A stretch of DNA of 64,000 nucleotides from Polyangium sp. y55x31. Its GTDB lineage: Bacteria > Myxococcota_A > Polyangia > Polyangiales > Polyangiaceae. The stretch is taken from the NCBI RefSeq assembly GCF_029946505.1, contig NZ_JARZHG010000002.1, positions 434,001 through 498,000 of the forward strand. The letters are read 5' to 3'. The translations under genes were made by a program, and so were the position numbers. Below are positions 18,162 to 25,413 of this stretch, one piece after another. Each line of letters starts with the position of its first letter. The stretch's first letter is position 1. The notes beneath the pieces were generated by a model. That model worked only from the letters and a program-made list of their open reading frames with translations, was not told the DNA's origin and did no database searches.

Positions 18162-18445
18162 CCGGGGCGCTGCCCCGGACCCCGCGGGGGCTGTCCGCCC
18201 CTCGACCCGGACCAGGCACGGCCTGGACCGAGGGCGGAAAAACCGCGCGATGCGCGGTTTTTCCGACGGGCCGGTGGCAAGACCAGGGACGACGTTGCCG
18301 ATCGAAACCGTCTTGGGTGGCAGTCTTGACTCGGCCTGTTCGATGAACTGCGCATCGCGCAGTTCATCGACCCCGGGTCCAGCGCTTGCGCTGGTCCGGG
18401 TGCAGGGGCGGATAGCCCCTGCTGGGGCCTGGGGCAAAGCCCCAG
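18162..18445. repeat. Multi-hairpin intergenic element (six or more perfect stem-loops)
   Basis: Perfect inverted repeats, mostly with 3-base loops, fill the space between two convergent genes. They are: 18162-18178 (7-bp stem, GCT loop); 18212-18226 (6 bp, ACG loop); 18235-18265 (14-bp stem with five A/U pairs, GAT loop); 18341-18369 (13 bp, ATC loop); 18379-18394 (7 bp, TT loop); 18404-18420 (6 bp, 5-base loop); 18429-18445 (7 bp, AAA loop). The 14-bp hairpin, with runs of A and T, should act as a bidirectional terminator for the HAD and sqr transcripts. The density and uniform loops look like a REP/BIME-type genomic repeat. Confidence 0.7.
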
Positions 18446-18458
18446 CGCTACGGTCAAA

Positions 18459-19736
18459 TCACGACAAACCGCGCAACATCAGGTTCCAGTACATCCAGGG
18501 CAGCCCGTACCGCTTGAGCAGGTACATGTCGTGCCGCTCCTTCTGCGTGTCGATGAACGGGATCGACGGCGTGGGTTTGCCGCTGTAATCGAATTCCGCG
18601 AGGAGCATCGTGTCGTAGGAGGTCACGAGTGGGCACGAGGCGTAACCGTCGTATTTCGCCGTGGGCTCCTTGCCGTTCATGACGGCGAGCAGGTTCTCCA
18701 CGAGGACCGGTGCTTCTTTGCGGATGGCCGCGCCCGTGCGCGAGGTCGGCAGCTCCGAGGCGTCGCCGAGCGCGAAGACGTTCGGGTAATCGGGGTTCTG
18801 CATCGTGTGCTTGTCGGCCTTGGCCCAGCCCTTGTTCGGACCTTCTTTGTGCGCGATCGGGCTCCGCTTGATGAAATCGGGCGCGCTTTGCGGCGGTACG
18901 GCGTGCATCATGTCGTACCGGATCGTCTCGCGTGTGCCTGCCGGATCGCCTACGACTGCGAAGACGGCCTCTTTCCGATCCGGATGCACCTCGACGAGGT
19001 TGCGCTCGAATTTCGTTTGGATGCCGTAGCGCTCGATGACCTTCTCGAGCACCACGCGGAATTCCGCGACGCCGAAGATTGCCTTCTGCCCCGAGCCGAG
19101 GATCACGCTCGACCGATCGAGCAGGCCCGTCTTGCGCCAGTGATCACAGGCGAGATAGGCGATCTTCTGCGGCGCGCCCGCGCATTTGATCGGCCCTGTC
19201 GGGTGCGTGAACAGCGCCGTCCCGCCGCGGAAGGACTCGATGAGGCGCCAGGTCTTCGGTGCGAGGCGGAAATCGTAATTGCTCGATACGCTCTCCGTCT
19301 TCAGCGCTTCTCGCAGGCCGGGGACGGCGTCCCAGTCGAGCTGGATGCCTGGGGCGACGACCAGGAAATCGTAGCCGATCCGCCCGCCGCCGCGGACGCG
19401 CACGGTTTGCGCCACCGGATCGATCTCCTCGGCGAAGTCTTTGATCCAGCGCGCGTGCTCGGGAATGTAGGCGGCCTCGTCGCGCGCTGTTTGCTCTGCG
19501 CTCACGATGCCCGCGCCGACCAGCGTCCAGAGCGGCTGGTAGTAGTGTTTTTCGGAGGGCTCGAGGATTGCGACGTCTTCCACGCCGGCGCGCGCGAGCC
19601 GCGCGGCCACGGAGATGCCGGCTGTGCCGCCGCCGATGATGACGACACGCGCGCGCCCGAGCTCCGGGGTCGCGGCGGACTCGGACCGCGGGTGGCTTGC
19701 TTTCGGGGAGGTCGGTGCGGGCGTGATCGTGGCCAT
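18459..19736 (-). CDS. sqr: Sulfide:quinone oxidoreductase, type II (SQOR-like)
   Basis: 425 residues. FAD-binding Rossmann motif VVIIGGGTAGISVAARLAR is at residues 31-49. Around the active site it has PIKCAGAPQKIAYL (C185) and GYASCPLVTSYDTMLLAEFDY (C368), the two cysteines and surrounding text of the mitochondrial SQOR/type II group. These enzymes oxidise H2S to sulfane sulfur, hand it to an acceptor and reduce quinone at the membrane. A C-terminal amphipathic end (YGLPWMYWNLMLRGL) fits membrane attachment. Start at ATG 19736 is set by a GAAGAGG site; a sigma-54 promoter sits 41 bases upstream. It is the last gene of the minus-strand sulfide/oxidase locus. Confidence 0.88.
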   Translation of the reverse strand: MATITPAPTSPKASHPRSESAATPELGRARVVIIGGGTAGISVAARLARAGVEDVAILEPSEKHYYQPLWTLVGAGIVSAEQTARDEAAYIPEHARWIKDFAEEIDPVAQTVRVRGGGRIGYDFLVVAPGIQLDWDAVPGLREALKTESVSSNYDFRLAPKTWRLIESFRGGTALFTHPTGPIKCAGAPQKIAYLACDHWRKTGLLDRSSVILGSGQKAIFGVAEFRVVLEKVIERYGIQTKFERNLVEVHPDRKEAVFAVVGDPAGTRETIRYDMMHAVPPQSAPDFIKRSPIAHKEGPNKGWAKADKHTMQNPDYPNVFALGDASELPTSRTGAAIRKEAPVLVENLLAVMNGKEPTAKYDGYASCPLVTSYDTMLLAEFDYSGKPTPSIPFIDTQKERHDMYLLKRYGLPWMYWNLMLRGLS

Positions 19737-19776
19737 CTCGTTTCCTCTTCCAGGGGGTTCCGTTCGTCCGGGCCCA

Positions 19777-19792
19777 AGCAAGCAAGATGCCA
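19777..19792 (-). promoter_or_regulatory. Sigma-54 (-24/-12) promoter of sqr
   Basis: On the minus strand: TGGCAT, five bases (CTTGC), TTGCT, matching the TGGCAC-N5-TTGC consensus with exact spacing. The predicted start of transcription is about 19766, giving a 30-base leader containing the ribosome site of sqr. A sigma-54 promoter needs an enhancer-binding protein; one is encoded at 29293-30624. Confidence 0.7.
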
Positions 19793-19866
19793 CCCTACGC
19801 TCCACGCGCCAGCGCTTCGACGAGCGCGCGACGCGCAAAACCGAGGGCCAGCACGTTCCAGCCGCG

Positions 19867-19892
19867 TTTCACGAATGTTTCACGATGTTTCA
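19867..19892. promoter_or_regulatory. Enhancer site for sqr: repeated TGTTTCA
   Basis: Plus-strand reading shows GTTTCA at 19867-19872, then TGTTTCA at 19876-19882 and 19886-19892, the last two three bases apart. The same heptamer (as TGAAACA) is paired at 29250-29266 with the same 3-base gap, and as an inverted repeat at 31641-31665. It lies about 110-125 bp before the predicted sqr transcription start, partly overlapping the stop of the SafE-like gene. Confidence 0.6.
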
Positions 19893-20612
19893 ACGCGCGT
19901 GGTGCGCGGGAACGCCCGCGGCGGACGCGCAACATGCGGGCGTCTCTGCGGGCGCCAGCATGGATCGAATCGGCGGCGTCATCACCCAGGCCGCGGCCGC
20001 GACGAGCGCGAGCGCGCCGACGTTTCTCGCGAAACGGCCCGAAATGCGCGCCGCCACGTTCGCCGACAAGGCTGCCGGCAGCATCAAGAGAGGCGCGCTC
20101 GCCGCGGCAAACACGAGCATCATGGCCGCGCCCAAAGGGCCCGAGCCCGCCGACGACGCGGCGACGACGCCCGCGAAGAGCGCCCCGCAGGGGAAAAGCG
20201 CCGTCGCGAGGCCGAGCCCCATCCCGCGCCGCGGTATGTACCGCGCGATTTTCTGAAAAAACCTCCCCTCCCGCGGGCCGCGCCCCAGCGCGACCAATTT
20301 TTCCCCCGCTGTGGGCCGCACGAGCACGATCGCCCGATACACGAGCGCCGCGGCCACCAGGATCGCCAGCACGAGCCGCACCACGTTCCCGGCGGACCCC
20401 GCGGCAAACGGCGCGCCGAGCGCTCCCGCGGCCCCGCCGAGCGCCGTATATCCGAGGGCCCGGCCTCCCAGGTATCCGAAGGCCCGCCGCGCGTCGAGGC
20501 GCCCTTCCCGGCTCGTGCCGACCGCCGCGATCGGGCCACACATCGCCGCGCAATGCACGCCGCTCGTCGCGCCGAGCGCGGCCGCCGTCCCGAGCGAGAT
20601 CCACAGGCTCAT
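19890..20612 (-). CDS. SafE/TauE-like membrane protein of the cbb3 oxidase operon
   Basis: 240 residues with about six membrane helices. Near the first helix is SGVHCAAMCGPI (residues 18-28), the HCxxMCGP motif of COG2836-type proteins that typically sit in cbb3 oxidase assembly operons and are thought to handle copper or another cofactor step. A second LFPCGALFAG phrase repeats the pattern in a later helix, as in an inverted-repeat transporter. Its ATG overlaps the ccoG stop as ATGA, so the two are coupled. Not a classical sulfite exporter despite the superfamily name. Confidence 0.75.
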   Translation of the reverse strand: MSLWISLGTAAALGATSGVHCAAMCGPIAAVGTSREGRLDARRAFGYLGGRALGYTALGGAAGALGAPFAAGSAGNVVRLVLAILVAAALVYRAIVLVRPTAGEKLVALGRGPREGRFFQKIARYIPRRGMGLGLATALFPCGALFAGVVAASSAGSGPLGAAMMLVFAAASAPLLMLPAALSANVAARISGRFARNVGALALVAAAAWVMTPPIRSMLAPAETPACCASAAGVPAHHAR

Positions 20613-22027
20613 GGCGCACCTCCCTCCGATTTGCCGATGCCCGCGGTCGGCCCGACGAACGTCCCCTCCACCACCCGCTCACCTTCGGGGCCCCGCACGT
20701 GAATTCGAATGGGCACGTTGCCTTTCAACGCGGCGCGTTTTGCCGTCACCGTGACCGGCAGCGAAATGCCTCCGAGTCCGCCGACCGTCGGCTCGCCCGT
20801 CGGGACAACCCACGAAAGGCCCGGCGTGGGCTCGGGCTCGACCTTGAACGTCGCCGCGTCCGGGCGCTTGTTCACGAGGTGGATCGTGAATGCGTTCCGC
20901 ACCTCGTCGCCGTCGAGCACGAAGGGCATTCCGGGCACGCGGAGGAGGTTCGCCTCGAACGTGGAGCGCGTCCGCGTCGCGACCGTCGCCACCACGAGGC
21001 CCACGAGGCCGAGCACGAGGTAAAGCCACACGCGCGGCCGCAGCAAACGCGTCTTTCCACCCGCGAGGCCCTTCAGCGAATCGTATCGCACGAGCCCGCG
21101 GGGCCGCCCGAGCTTGTCCATCACCTCGTCGCAAGCGTCGATGCAGGACGTGCAGGCGATGCAATCGAGCTGCAGGCCGTTGCGGATGTCGATGCCCGTG
21201 GGGCAGACGGCGATGCACCGCTTGCAATCGACACACGCGCCCGCCTCGGGATCCGAAGCCTTCCCGCGCGGCTCGCCCCGCGTCTTGTCGTACCCGACGA
21301 CGAGCGAGTCCTGGTCGATCAGCACCGATTGCATGCGCCCGTAGGGGCAGAGGCCGATGCAGAGCTGCTCGCGGAAGCGGGCGAAGTTGCCGTAAAACAC
21401 GGCCGTGAGGGCCGCGGCCCAGGCGAAGGCCTCGGGGTGCTCGGCGGGACGGCTCTTCATCATGGCGAAGAGCCGCGGCACGCTCACGAAATACCCCACG
21501 AACACGTGCGCCACGAACGCCGCGAGGACCACGAACGCGACGTGTTTTCCGACCTTCCGGAGGATCTTGTCGGCGTTCCAGGGCCCCTTGTCGCGGCGAA
21601 TGCGCATTTCGCGCGGCCCCTCGATGAGCCGCTCGACGGGGCGGAAGAGGCCTTCGAGGAACACGGTCTGCGGGCAAGCCCAGCCGCACCACACGCGGCC
21701 GAGGAGCGACGTCAAGAAGACCAGCGAGAACCCGACGCCCGTGAGCAGGAAAAAGAGCAGCCACAGATCCTGCGCATTGAACGTCGCGCCGAACAGGAAA
21801 AACTGCCGGTGCTCGACGTCGAGCATGAGCGCGGGCCGGCCGTCGATGCGCACCCAGGGCACGACGGCCCACGCCGCGACGAGCAGCAGGAACACGGCCT
21901 TCCGCGCGCGAGCGAAGCGCCCGCGCACGTCGGCAGGCTGTACCCAGTTTCGCGAGCCGTCCGCGCGCAGGGAGCTTTGCATCTCCCCGCCCTCGGACGA
22001 GAGCACCGGCAAATGGACGCGTGACAT
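20609..22027 (-). CDS. ccoG: Cytochrome c oxidase accessory protein CcoG
   Basis: 472 residues. Membrane helices near 45-65, 85-115, 165-190 and about 330-350. Between them are two 4Fe-4S ferredoxin motifs, CVDCKRCIAVCP and CIACTSCIDACDEVM, plus the upstream CGWACPQTVFLE and CIGLCPYGRMQSV phrases typical of CcoG/FixG. The periplasmic C-terminus is an Ig-like domain ending with RIHVRGPEGERVVEG. In other bacteria CcoG reduces or transfers copper during assembly of cbb3 oxidase. It starts directly (no gap) after the ccoP stop and overlaps the next gene. Confidence 0.93.
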   Translation of the reverse strand: MSRVHLPVLSSEGGEMQSSLRADGSRNWVQPADVRGRFARARKAVFLLLVAAWAVVPWVRIDGRPALMLDVEHRQFFLFGATFNAQDLWLLFFLLTGVGFSLVFLTSLLGRVWCGWACPQTVFLEGLFRPVERLIEGPREMRIRRDKGPWNADKILRKVGKHVAFVVLAAFVAHVFVGYFVSVPRLFAMMKSRPAEHPEAFAWAAALTAVFYGNFARFREQLCIGLCPYGRMQSVLIDQDSLVVGYDKTRGEPRGKASDPEAGACVDCKRCIAVCPTGIDIRNGLQLDCIACTSCIDACDEVMDKLGRPRGLVRYDSLKGLAGGKTRLLRPRVWLYLVLGLVGLVVATVATRTRSTFEANLLRVPGMPFVLDGDEVRNAFTIHLVNKRPDAATFKVEPEPTPGLSWVVPTGEPTVGGLGGISLPVTVTAKRAALKGNVPIRIHVRGPEGERVVEGTFVGPTAGIGKSEGGAP

Positions 22028-22627
22028 TTACGGCTCCGGCGCGCCTTGCGGCGCTTTGCCCCCCGGAACGTTCGTGCCTTTGATCGAAAGGACGTAAGCA
22101 GCCGCGAGGCGGACGCGCTCTTCACCGATCAGCGCGCCCCACCCGGGCATCCCGCCTTTCACGTAACCATCCTTGATCGTCGCGTACACCTGCATGGGCT
22201 TGCCGCCGTGCAGCCACGCTCCGTCCGTCAGGTTCGGGCCAATGCCGCCGCCCCCGTTCGCGGCGTGGCAGCTCACGCAGTTTTTCGTGAAAACCTCCTT
22301 CCCTTCGGACGCGGCGGCGACGTTTTTCGCCATCGCCACGAGGTTCTCGTCGCTCGCCGCGCCCATGGCCTTGAGCTTCTCGGCCTCCGCGGCCGCGGCC
22401 TTCGCCTGCTCGACCGCATACGCCTCGCGCGGCGAAGGCAGCATCTTGAAGGCCTCGTAGCCCATCCAGTACAGGGCGCTGAAGGCAATGGCGCCGTAGA
22501 GCGTCATCAACCACCAGCGCGGCAGGTGGTTGTCGGCCTCCAGGATTCCATCGTATTCGTGGACGATCCCCTCCCCCGAGTCGGGCGGCGGGGCCTCTTT
22601 CGTCGTGACGTGTCGTTCAGTCGACAT
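22028..22627 (-). CDS. ccoP: cbb3 cytochrome c oxidase subunit III (CcoP), mono-haem form
   Basis: 199 residues. The N-terminal FixP_N anchor is present: HEYDGILEADNHLPRWWLMTLYGAIAFSALYW, with one membrane helix at about 38-57. A single cytochrome c domain follows with haem motif CVSCH at 117-121 and axial Met in GGMPGWGAL. Most CcoP proteins are about 300 residues with two haem c domains; here only one exists, so it is a short version. It shuttles electrons from soluble cytochrome c to the ccoNO core. It overlaps ccoQ by 11 bases. Confidence 0.88.
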   Translation of the reverse strand: MSTERHVTTKEAPPPDSGEGIVHEYDGILEADNHLPRWWLMTLYGAIAFSALYWMGYEAFKMLPSPREAYAVEQAKAAAAEAEKLKAMGAASDENLVAMAKNVAAASEGKEVFTKNCVSCHAANGGGGIGPNLTDGAWLHGGKPMQVYATIKDGYVKGGMPGWGALIGEERVRLAAAYVLSIKGTNVPGGKAPQGAPEP

Positions 22628-22832
22628 GGGTCACCTCCGGACGCTGGTCGGCGCGGCGCTGCCCGGCGTCGTCATGCAGCGGCAAAGCTGCGATCTCGGC
22701 GTAGGCCTCGGGCCGCTTCGAATAGGTGCGGATCACCCAGGCCGCGAAGACCGCGAGGAACAGAAACAGCGCGGAGAGCGGCAAGAGGAGCAGCGGGCTC
22801 TGCGCAATGGGAGCGAGGAATGCTTGTTTCAC
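22617..22832 (-). CDS. ccoQ: cbb3 oxidase small subunit CcoQ
   Basis: 71 residues with a single membrane helix (LLLLPLSALFLFLAVFAAWVI) followed by a short charged tail (RTYSKRPEAYAEIAALPL), the FixQ/CcoQ form. It stabilises the CcoP-core interaction in characterised systems. Position between ccoNO and ccoP, overlapping ccoP, supports the call; by sequence alone such a small protein would be hard to name. Confidence 0.82.
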   Translation of the reverse strand: MKQAFLAPIAQSPLLLLPLSALFLFLAVFAAWVIRTYSKRPEAYAEIAALPLHDDAGQRRADQRPEVTHVD

Positions 22833-22848
22833 GGGATCCTCCTGCCTT

Positions 22849-25242
22849 TCAACGGGCCTTCTCGTCGGTCATCGTCACGGGCACCGGCGCGGCCGGCGGC
22901 GGGGGCGGCGGCGGGTTCTTGCCGATGCGCTGCAGATACGCCGTGATCGCGACGAGCTCGCTCGACGGATTCGCGGCGATCCCCTGCGTCTCGAGATCCC
23001 GCACGATCTCCGCGGCCTGCTTCTCCGCGTCGACCGGCGCGCCCGCGATCTCGTCGGGCGTGTAGGGCACGCCCAGGCTGCGCATGGCGCGGAGCTTGTT
23101 CTCGATGCCCGCGAAATCGACGCGGCCGTGTTCGAGGTGCGCGTACGAGGGCATGTTCGAGCCGGGCGAGACCGAGCGTGGATCGAGCATGTGCTGCCAG
23201 TGCCACGCATTCGGATATTTCCCGCCGAGCCGCGCGAGGTCCGGCCCCGTGCGCTTCGAGCCCCACTGGAAGGGGTGATCCCAGCGCGAATCGTCGAGCG
23301 TCGAGACCTCGCCATACCGCGACGTCTCGAACCGGAACGGCCGGATCATCTGCGAATGGCAGGTGTAGCAGCCCTCCTTGATGTACACGTCGCGGCCCTC
23401 GAGCTCGAGCGCGCGATACGGCGCGTTCGTCTTCTTCGCGATCTCGGCGTCCGTTTGCCTGAGGACGATCGACGGCACGATCTCCGCCACGCCGCCGATG
23501 AGCACCGCGAGCACGGTCAGCACCGTGAAGAGCAGCGCGCGCCCCTCCAGGATCGCGTGCCACGTGGGTTTGTCGGGGCTCTTCCCGAGCGTCAGCACGA
23601 AGATCCCCGTGAACCCGACGATCCCCGCGAGCAAGAGGAGCCCCGCCGTCCCCACGGGGTTCGTGAAGGCAATGGCGAAGAGGAGCACGAGGCACACGGC
23701 CGCGATCACCACGGGCGGCCCGAACACGATACGCTTCCAGTCGATCTCCTTCGCCGGCTCGACCTCCACGACCACCTCGGCCTCGCCGTCCGTGGCCTTG
23801 CCGCTCTTCGCGGTCATGTAGAGGTTCCAGCCCATCATGACCATACCGGCGAGATACAGCGTCCCTCCGAAGAGGCGCATCCAGTACATCGGCCGGATCG
23901 CGAGGAGCGTCTCGACGAAGCTCGGATACATCAGGTTGCCCTGCGCATCCACGGCGCGCCACATCATGCCCTGCGTGATACCGCTGACCCACATCGCGAT
24001 GATGTAGAGCAGGATGCCCACGGTGCCGATGTAGAAATGGATCTCCGCGGCGCGGCGCGAATGGAGCTTCGTGCCGAAGAGGCGGGGCACCATCCAGTAG
24101 AACATGCCCGCGGCCATGAAGCCGTTCCAGCCGAGCGCGCCGCCGTGCACGTGGCCGACGATCCAGTCGGTGTAATGGGCGAGCGACGAGACGCTCTTGA
24201 TCGAGAGCAGCGGGCCCTCGAACGTGGCCATTCCGTAGAACGTGACGCCGGCCGCAAAGAACTTGAGGACCGGATCCTCGCGCACCTTGCCCCACGCGCC
24301 GCGCAGCGTGAGCAGGCCATTGAGCATGCCGCCCCAGCTCGGCGCCCAGAGCATGAGGCTGAAGAGCATGCCGAGCGTCTGCGCCCAATCGGGCAGCGCC
24401 GTGTTGAGCAGGTGGTGCGGGCCGGCCCAGATGTACACGAAGACGAGGGCCCAGAAATGGATGATGCTGAGCCGGTAGCTATAGACCGGGCGCTCGGCCG
24501 CCTTGGGGAGGAAGTAATACATGATCCCCAGGATCGGGGTGGTCAGGAAAAACGCGACGGCGTTGTGCCCGTACCACCATTGCACGAGCGCGTCCTGGGC
24601 CCCGCCGAAGACCGAGTAGCTCTTCAGGAAGGAGACGGGGATCGAGAGCGCGTTGACGACGTGCAGGACCGCCACGGTCACGATCGTCGCAATGTAGAAC
24701 CAGATCGCGACGTAGAGCTGCTTTTCGGCCCGCTTCGCCAGCGTCCAGAAGAAGTTCACGGCGAAGACGATCCAGATGGCGGCGATCGCGAGATCGATCG
24801 GCCATTCGAGCTCGGCGTACTCCTTGGCCTGCGTGATGCCGAGCGGCAGCGTGACGGCCGCGGCGACGATGATGCCCTGCCAGCCCCAGAAATGGATGCG
24901 GCCGAGGAGCTTCGAGGCCAGCGTCGCCTTCACGAGGCGCTGCGTCGAGTAATACACGCCGGCAAACATCATGTTGCCGACGAACGCGAAGATGGCCGCG
25001 TTCGTGTGCAGCGGCCGGAGCCTGCCGTACGAAAGGATCGGCAGGACGTTCGCCTTGAAAAACGCGAGCTCGAGCGCGGCGAACGCGCCCGCGAGCATGG
25101 CCACGATCCCCCACGCGACCGAAGCGAAGACGAACCAGCGCGCGATCTGGTCGTCGTAGGTGATCGTCCGTTTCTGGACGTTCGCCCGATGAGCGCTCGC
25201 CTCCTCGATCGAGGGTTCAGCGAGTTTGGCCGGAGCCGACAT
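22849..25242 (-). CDS. ccoNO: Fused cbb3 cytochrome c oxidase subunits I and II (CcoNO)
   Basis: 797 residues in one uninterrupted frame. Residues about 30-480 are CcoN: ten to twelve helices with haem- and copper-ligand histidines in phrases such as RPLHTNAAIFAFVGNMMF, QWWYGHNAVAF, WAGPHHLLNTALPDW and DWIVGHVHGGALGWNG. After two linker helices (about 510-600) comes CcoO: EGCYTCHSQMIRPFRFET (haem c) with a late Met region (SPGSNMPSYAHLE). The fusion places catalytic haem-copper subunit and its mono-haem electron entry in one chain; such CcoNO fusions are known in some phyla. The end is Pro-rich (PPPPPPPAAPVPV). Confidence 0.92.
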   Translation of the reverse strand: MSAPAKLAEPSIEEASAHRANVQKRTITYDDQIARWFVFASVAWGIVAMLAGAFAALELAFFKANVLPILSYGRLRPLHTNAAIFAFVGNMMFAGVYYSTQRLVKATLASKLLGRIHFWGWQGIIVAAAVTLPLGITQAKEYAELEWPIDLAIAAIWIVFAVNFFWTLAKRAEKQLYVAIWFYIATIVTVAVLHVVNALSIPVSFLKSYSVFGGAQDALVQWWYGHNAVAFFLTTPILGIMYYFLPKAAERPVYSYRLSIIHFWALVFVYIWAGPHHLLNTALPDWAQTLGMLFSLMLWAPSWGGMLNGLLTLRGAWGKVREDPVLKFFAAGVTFYGMATFEGPLLSIKSVSSLAHYTDWIVGHVHGGALGWNGFMAAGMFYWMVPRLFGTKLHSRRAAEIHFYIGTVGILLYIIAMWVSGITQGMMWRAVDAQGNLMYPSFVETLLAIRPMYWMRLFGGTLYLAGMVMMGWNLYMTAKSGKATDGEAEVVVEVEPAKEIDWKRIVFGPPVVIAAVCLVLLFAIAFTNPVGTAGLLLLAGIVGFTGIFVLTLGKSPDKPTWHAILEGRALLFTVLTVLAVLIGGVAEIVPSIVLRQTDAEIAKKTNAPYRALELEGRDVYIKEGCYTCHSQMIRPFRFETSRYGEVSTLDDSRWDHPFQWGSKRTGPDLARLGGKYPNAWHWQHMLDPRSVSPGSNMPSYAHLEHGRVDFAGIENKLRAMRSLGVPYTPDEIAGAPVDAEKQAAEIVRDLETQGIAANPSSELVAITAYLQRIGKNPPPPPPPAAPVPVTMTDEKAR

Positions 25243-25411
25243 GACGTTCCTCTCCTCTGCTATGAGGTCTGGTCTTCTCGTCCTCGATCGGCAGGAGTGC
25301 GAGCCGATCGGCGTGCTCGTCGTCGCGCTGACGCGCGCTGTAGGCGAAAAGCAAAATCGAGCCCAGGACGAGCAGGAAGCTCACGAAGATCTGTAGGTAT
25401 ATCGCATCCAT
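25217..25411 (-). CDS. ccoS: cbb3 oxidase assembly protein CcoS
   Basis: 64 residues from ATG (MDAIYLQI). The in-frame codon two positions earlier is TTG and lies inside the ccoI stop region, so it is less likely. One membrane helix (IFVSFLLVLGSILLFAYSARQRD) followed by a charged tail with DEHADRLALLPIEDE matches CcoS, needed in characterised systems for cofactor insertion into CcoN. The gene begins three bases after ccoI and runs 26 bases into ccoNO, so the three are translationally coupled. Confidence 0.85.
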   Translation of the reverse strand: MDAIYLQIFVSFLLVLGSILLFAYSARQRDDEHADRLALLPIEDEKTRPHSRGEERHVGSGQTR

Positions 25412-25413
25412 GG

